Below are positions 8,134 through 10,922 of a stretch of 10,922 nucleotides of DNA, piece after piece. The translations under genes were made by a program, and so were the position numbers. Origin of the DNA: Microcystis aeruginosa W13-11 (GTDB lineage: Bacteria; Cyanobacteriota; Cyanobacteriia; Cyanobacteriales; Microcystaceae); NCBI GenBank assembly GCA_009995705.1, contig JAADBR010000138.1:1-10922 (forward strand). Direction: 5' to 3'. Numbering within the stretch: the first letter of the stretch is position 1; every line of letters begins with the position of its first letter. Under the pieces are notes generated by a model, which was given only the letters and a program-made list of their open reading frames with translations, had not been told where the DNA came from and did no database searches.

Positions 8134-8308
8134 TCTTTTCAATCACCGTTTGTCCTAGTTGAATCAACTCAAAACCGATAAAAAGGCTTAAAATCACAGT
8201 GACAGCCTGATTAAGTAGGGGTATATTGCCTTTGCCTAGAACAGAGGCGACGAATTTGACCACAACCAAAACGAGAGCGCTAACAACGGCGATTTTGACG
8301 GCTATCAT
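8126..8308 (-). CDS. Small two-helix membrane protein, function unknown
   Basis: I do not recognise a family. The 60-residue protein consists of two hydrophobic segments, about residues 3-24 (VKIAVVSALVLVVVKFVASV) and 33-53 (NQAVTVILSLFIGFELIQLG), joined by a short GKGNIPLL loop, with a short charged tail EKIN. It should span the membrane twice as a hairpin. Several points argue that it is a real gene: a strong GAGGAAA ribosome binding site nine bases before ATG, a perfect TATAAT further upstream, and a compact fit between neighbours. It converges on the Nudix gene with an eight-base overlap and diverges from the glycosyltransferase gene across 186 bases. A link to either neighbour is speculation. 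Confidence 0.75.
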   Translation of the reverse strand: MIAVKIAVVSALVLVVVKFVASVLGKGNIPLLNQAVTVILSLFIGFELIQLGQTVIEKIN

Positions 8309-8336
8309 AGACTAATTTTTCCTCACGGTTAACTGG

Positions 8337-8366
8337 ATTATACTATTTCCAGACTTTTTCTGGCCA
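8337..8366 (-). promoter_or_regulatory. Promoter of the small membrane protein gene
   Basis: Perfect TATAAT (minus strand, 8337-8342) with TGGCCA (8361-8366, four of six) 18 bases upstream. Transcription would start near 8330, about 22 bases before the ATG and just ahead of the GAGGAAA ribosome binding site. Confidence 0.5.
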
Positions 8367-8494
8367 GTTTCATCTTGGGTTTGATACAAAATTTAGCATT
8401 TTGGTGGAGAGCGCTCCTGTCATTGCCAAAAATGCCCTGGTTTTTGTTAAGAATTGTAAAATGTAGTTAGATTTATTTACTCAGAAGGGGATTC

Positions 8495-10720
8495 ATGTCT
8501 AACCAAGAATCGATTTTTCCATTCCCTCGAAAACCAGTGTATTCCTCCCTATTCAAGTCGATGTTGACGATAATATCGGTTATTTTAATTATTTTGGCAG
8601 TGATCGGCGGGCTAATAATGCTCAGTTTATCACTATCTTGGCCAGAACACAATATTTATCGATTAATCCTTGGCTTAGTTGAAGAAATTTTTAACCCCTT
8701 TGCTTGGATCAAAGTTCCCACAGTTACTAATAGCTATCAATTATTATTACCCACCGTTATCCTGCTAATTTTTACGCAGTTAATCATTTTCTTGTCTCCG
8801 CGTCCGCAAGTTTGGTCAAGATTAGTTATTATTTCTATCACTCTAGCTATCACCCTGCGCTATCTAGTCTGGAGGATTCTGGAAACTTTAAATCTTTCTA
8901 CTGCTCTCAATGGCTTTTTTAGTTTACTACTTTTAGGCATTGAGATGATAGTTTTAAGTAGTAGCATAATTCAGTTAGTTTTAGTCTTAACCACAAAAGA
9001 TAGACGCAAAGAAGCTGATTTTTATAGCCAAGCGGTGATCGATCAACAATATTTACCGACGGTAGATATTCTGATTCCCACCTATAATGAGCCAGCCTTT
9101 ATCTTAAAAAGAACTATTATCGGTTGTCAAGCCCTTAATTATCCTCATAAAAATATTTATATCCTCGATGATACCCAGAGGTCAGAAATTCATCAATTGG
9201 CAGAAAAATTAAATTGTTATTATCTGACTCGTGAGGATAGAAAAAATGCTAAAGCAGGTAATTTAAACCATGCTCTCAGACAAACACAAGGGGAATTAGT
9301 GGTGGTTTTTGATGCAGATTTTATCCCTTGTCGGAATTTTCTAGAAAGAACTGTTGGCTGGTTTCAAAACCCTAAAATTGCCTTAGTCCAAACTCCCCAA
9401 AGCTTTTATAATGCCGATCCTATTGCCCATAACTTAGGTTTAGAATATATCGTTACTCCCGACGAAGAATTATTTTATCGTCATATCCAACCAGCTAAAG
9501 ATGGTGTGGGTAGTCCTGTCTGTGCTGGCACTTCTTTTATTGTCAGAAGAAAAGCCTTAGAGGAAGTGGGATATTTTAATATAGAATCTATTAGTGAAGA
9601 TTATTTCACTGGGATTGCTATCTCTGCCCAAGGTTATGAAGTTATTTACTTAAATGAAAAACTCAGCGCTGGTTTATCTGCCGAAAGTTTATCAGCTTAT
9701 TTACTGCAAAGATTGCGCTGGGCAAGGGGAACGTTACAGGCCTTTTTTATCAAAGCTAATCCCCTAAAAATTGCGGGATTAACTCTACCCCAAAGATTGG
9801 CACACTTAGAAGGAATTTTATCTTGGTTTTCTCCCTTAGCTCGTTTATTTTCTCTGCTTATTCCTCTCCTTTATACCTTTGGTTATATCGTACCTTTGAA
9901 GATTACCATCAATGAGACAATATATATATTTTTACCCTACATGATGCTCCAGTTAGCCACTTATCACTGGTTAAATTCTCGCTCGCGCTCAATTGTTTTT
10001 TCTGAGGTACTATCGATGATTATTTGTGTACCTACATCCCTAACAGTTCTCCATGTTCTTTGGAAACCCTTTGACAAAGGATTTCAGGTGACACCGAAGG
10101 GAATTGCTCGCCAAAATTATCAATATAATTGGCACTTATCCTACCCATTGCTGTTTTTTCTCACTATTACCTTAATTAGTATTTTCTTTAATTTACACCA
10201 TCACAATTATCAAGAAAGTCCCCTAAATTTTGGCTTAATTTTGGCTATATATAACGTGGTTATTATCATGACTGCTCTGGTGGCTTTATTGGAAGCTCCC
10301 CTCACCCTAGAAACTGAATACCAAGTGCTGGAATCTCCTGTTAACTTGATAACAGAATCGGATATAATCATACAGGGCAATCTGAAAAAACTTTCGGAAA
10401 TAGGAGCAGAAATTCACCTGAGGGAACCCATCTACTCAGAAAAGTTACTCCTAGATATTTTAGGCGAAGATTTGCGCCTATCTGCTCATCTAGTCAATCT
10501 AGAAAAACGAGGAAAAATCTGGCAAGCAACCCTTAAATTCCCGCCACTTACCCTATCAGAGCAGAGAAAGCTAATTACTTTTTTATTCTGTCGTCCCCAG
10601 CGCTGGCAACTGAAAAATACGGCGGGAGAATTACAATCCCTTGGGTTGTTAATTATCAGCTTTTGTCGGGGAATAGGCTTAATTTGGCAGGCAATTTTGA
10701 ATCGAAAAACAGCCCTTTAG
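8495..10720 (+). CDS. Cellulose synthase-like family 2 glycosyltransferase
   Basis: This 741-residue inner-membrane processive glycosyltransferase resembles BcsA, which polymerises UDP-glucose and exports the glucan. About four N-terminal membrane helices (22-48, 82-100, 108-128, 141-166) precede the catalytic domain (186-420): PTYNEP, LDD (224-226), KAGNLNHA, DAD (273-275), QTPQ (299-302), SED (367-369) and QRLRW (405-409). Further helices (about 443-462, 475-490, 503-522, 549-566, 577-599) flank the gating-loop motif FQVTPKG (530-536). Residues 604-705 occupy the PilZ position of BcsA but lack its c-di-GMP arginines. AAGGGG before ATG supports the start. The gene is AT-rich: 19 and 22 G+C per 60 bases at 9601 and 9121, against 35 and 30 in pnp at 6181 and 5461. 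No bcsB, bcsZ or export partner lies nearby. Cellulose is the likely but unproven product. Confidence 0.92.
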   Translation: MSNQESIFPFPRKPVYSSLFKSMLTIISVILIILAVIGGLIMLSLSLSWPEHNIYRLILGLVEEIFNPFAWIKVPTVTNSYQLLLPTVILLIFTQLIIFLSPRPQVWSRLVIISITLAITLRYLVWRILETLNLSTALNGFFSLLLLGIEMIVLSSSIIQLVLVLTTKDRRKEADFYSQAVIDQQYLPTVDILIPTYNEPAFILKRTIIGCQALNYPHKNIYILDDTQRSEIHQLAEKLNCYYLTREDRKNAKAGNLNHALRQTQGELVVVFDADFIPCRNFLERTVGWFQNPKIALVQTPQSFYNADPIAHNLGLEYIVTPDEELFYRHIQPAKDGVGSPVCAGTSFIVRRKALEEVGYFNIESISEDYFTGIAISAQGYEVIYLNEKLSAGLSAESLSAYLLQRLRWARGTLQAFFIKANPLKIAGLTLPQRLAHLEGILSWFSPLARLFSLLIPLLYTFGYIVPLKITINETIYIFLPYMMLQLATYHWLNSRSRSIVFSEVLSMIICVPTSLTVLHVLWKPFDKGFQVTPKGIARQNYQYNWHLSYPLLFFLTITLISIFFNLHHHNYQESPLNFGLILAIYNVVIIMTALVALLEAPLTLETEYQVLESPVNLITESDIIIQGNLKKLSEIGAEIHLREPIYSEKLLLDILGEDLRLSAHLVNLEKRGKIWQATLKFPPLTLSEQRKLITFLFCRPQRWQLKNTAGELQSLGLLIISFCRGIGLIWQAILNRKTAL

Positions 10721-10796
10721 TTAAGTCAAAAGTCGAAAATGCTTAAGTAGCTGGTTATAATTAAATTAAAAATAGATTTTAGGTTCGATCCCCCCT

Positions 10797-10824
10797 GCCC
10801 CCCTTGATCAGGGTAGGGCTGTTT
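10797..10824 (+). terminator. Terminator-like hairpin after the glycosyltransferase
   Basis: GCCC (10797-10800) pairs with GGGC (10816-10819), and CCCT (10801-10804) with AGGG (10810-10813), leaving a TA bulge and a five-base loop. TGTTT follows, a poor U-tract. The C-rich segment from 10790 resembles dispersed C-rich intergenic repeats of cyanobacteria. Confidence 0.4.
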
Positions 10825-10873
10825 CATTCTCCCATCAGAATATCAAAAGTAAAAGCGATCACTATCAGGTAAA

Positions 10874-10922
10874 ATGAAAAGTGACCGCCAACCTTTAAAA
10901 TATATGTTGAGCTTAATAGAAA
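10874..10922 (+). CDS. Possible start of a gene running off the window
   Basis: An open frame MKSDRQPLKYMLSLIE starts at 10874 with an AGGT a few bases upstream and reaches the window edge without a stop. A second in-frame ATG is at 10904. Sixteen codons are too few to recognise a family or to exclude chance. Confidence 0.25.
   Translation, partial: MKSDRQPLKYMLSLIE

Noticed and set aside
10782..10791. GGTTCGATCC, resembling a tRNA T-loop
   Set aside because: The flanking bases do not form a T-stem (only two pairs), and no acceptor, D or anticodon arm lies upstream.

Overview
The window looks like chromosomal DNA of a unicellular cyanobacterium, most likely Microcystis or a close relative. 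The genus is an inference from overall sequence character. The cyanobacterial assignment is firmer: there are four copies of the HIP1 octamer GCGATCGC, heptameric tandem repeats of the STRR kind, a transaldolase with a C-terminal EF-hand pair, and ribosomal proteins and a PNPase of cyanobacterial/plastid type.

Layout. Positions 228-1780 hold a leftward cluster read in the order rpmI (bL35), rplT (bL20), phoH. Across a 209-bp divergent region, tal (transaldolase, 1990-3165) reads rightward and ends in a strong hairpin terminator. It converges on prfA (release factor 1, 3331-4431, leftward) through a repeat-rich spacer. A 447-bp divergent region carrying a heptamer array and a possible short upstream ORF leads to pnp (4879-7032, rightward), which ends in a near-perfect terminator. 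Leftward rpsN (7171-7473) is divergent from a Nudix hydrolase gene (7594-8133). That gene meets a 60-residue, two-helix membrane protein gene (8126-8308, leftward) tail to tail, the two stop codons sharing one palindromic octamer. From 8495 to 10720 lies a large membrane glycosyltransferase of the bacterial cellulose synthase type. The last 200 bases hold a terminator-like hairpin and possibly the start of another gene.

Functionally the window is mostly housekeeping: translation (L35, L20, S14, RF1), RNA turnover or ribosome-linked RNA work (PNPase, PhoH), central carbon metabolism (transaldolase) and nucleotide-sugar clean-up (Nudix). The exception is the glycosyltransferase, which is more AT-rich than its neighbours and points to export of a beta-glucan-like polysaccharide. 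No phage, transposase, CRISPR array, toxin-antitoxin pair or clear new multigene system is visible. The points most worth following up are the apparently degenerate PilZ region of the glycosyltransferase, the EF-hand transaldolase, the placement of phoH directly behind rplT, and several leader and repeat structures.
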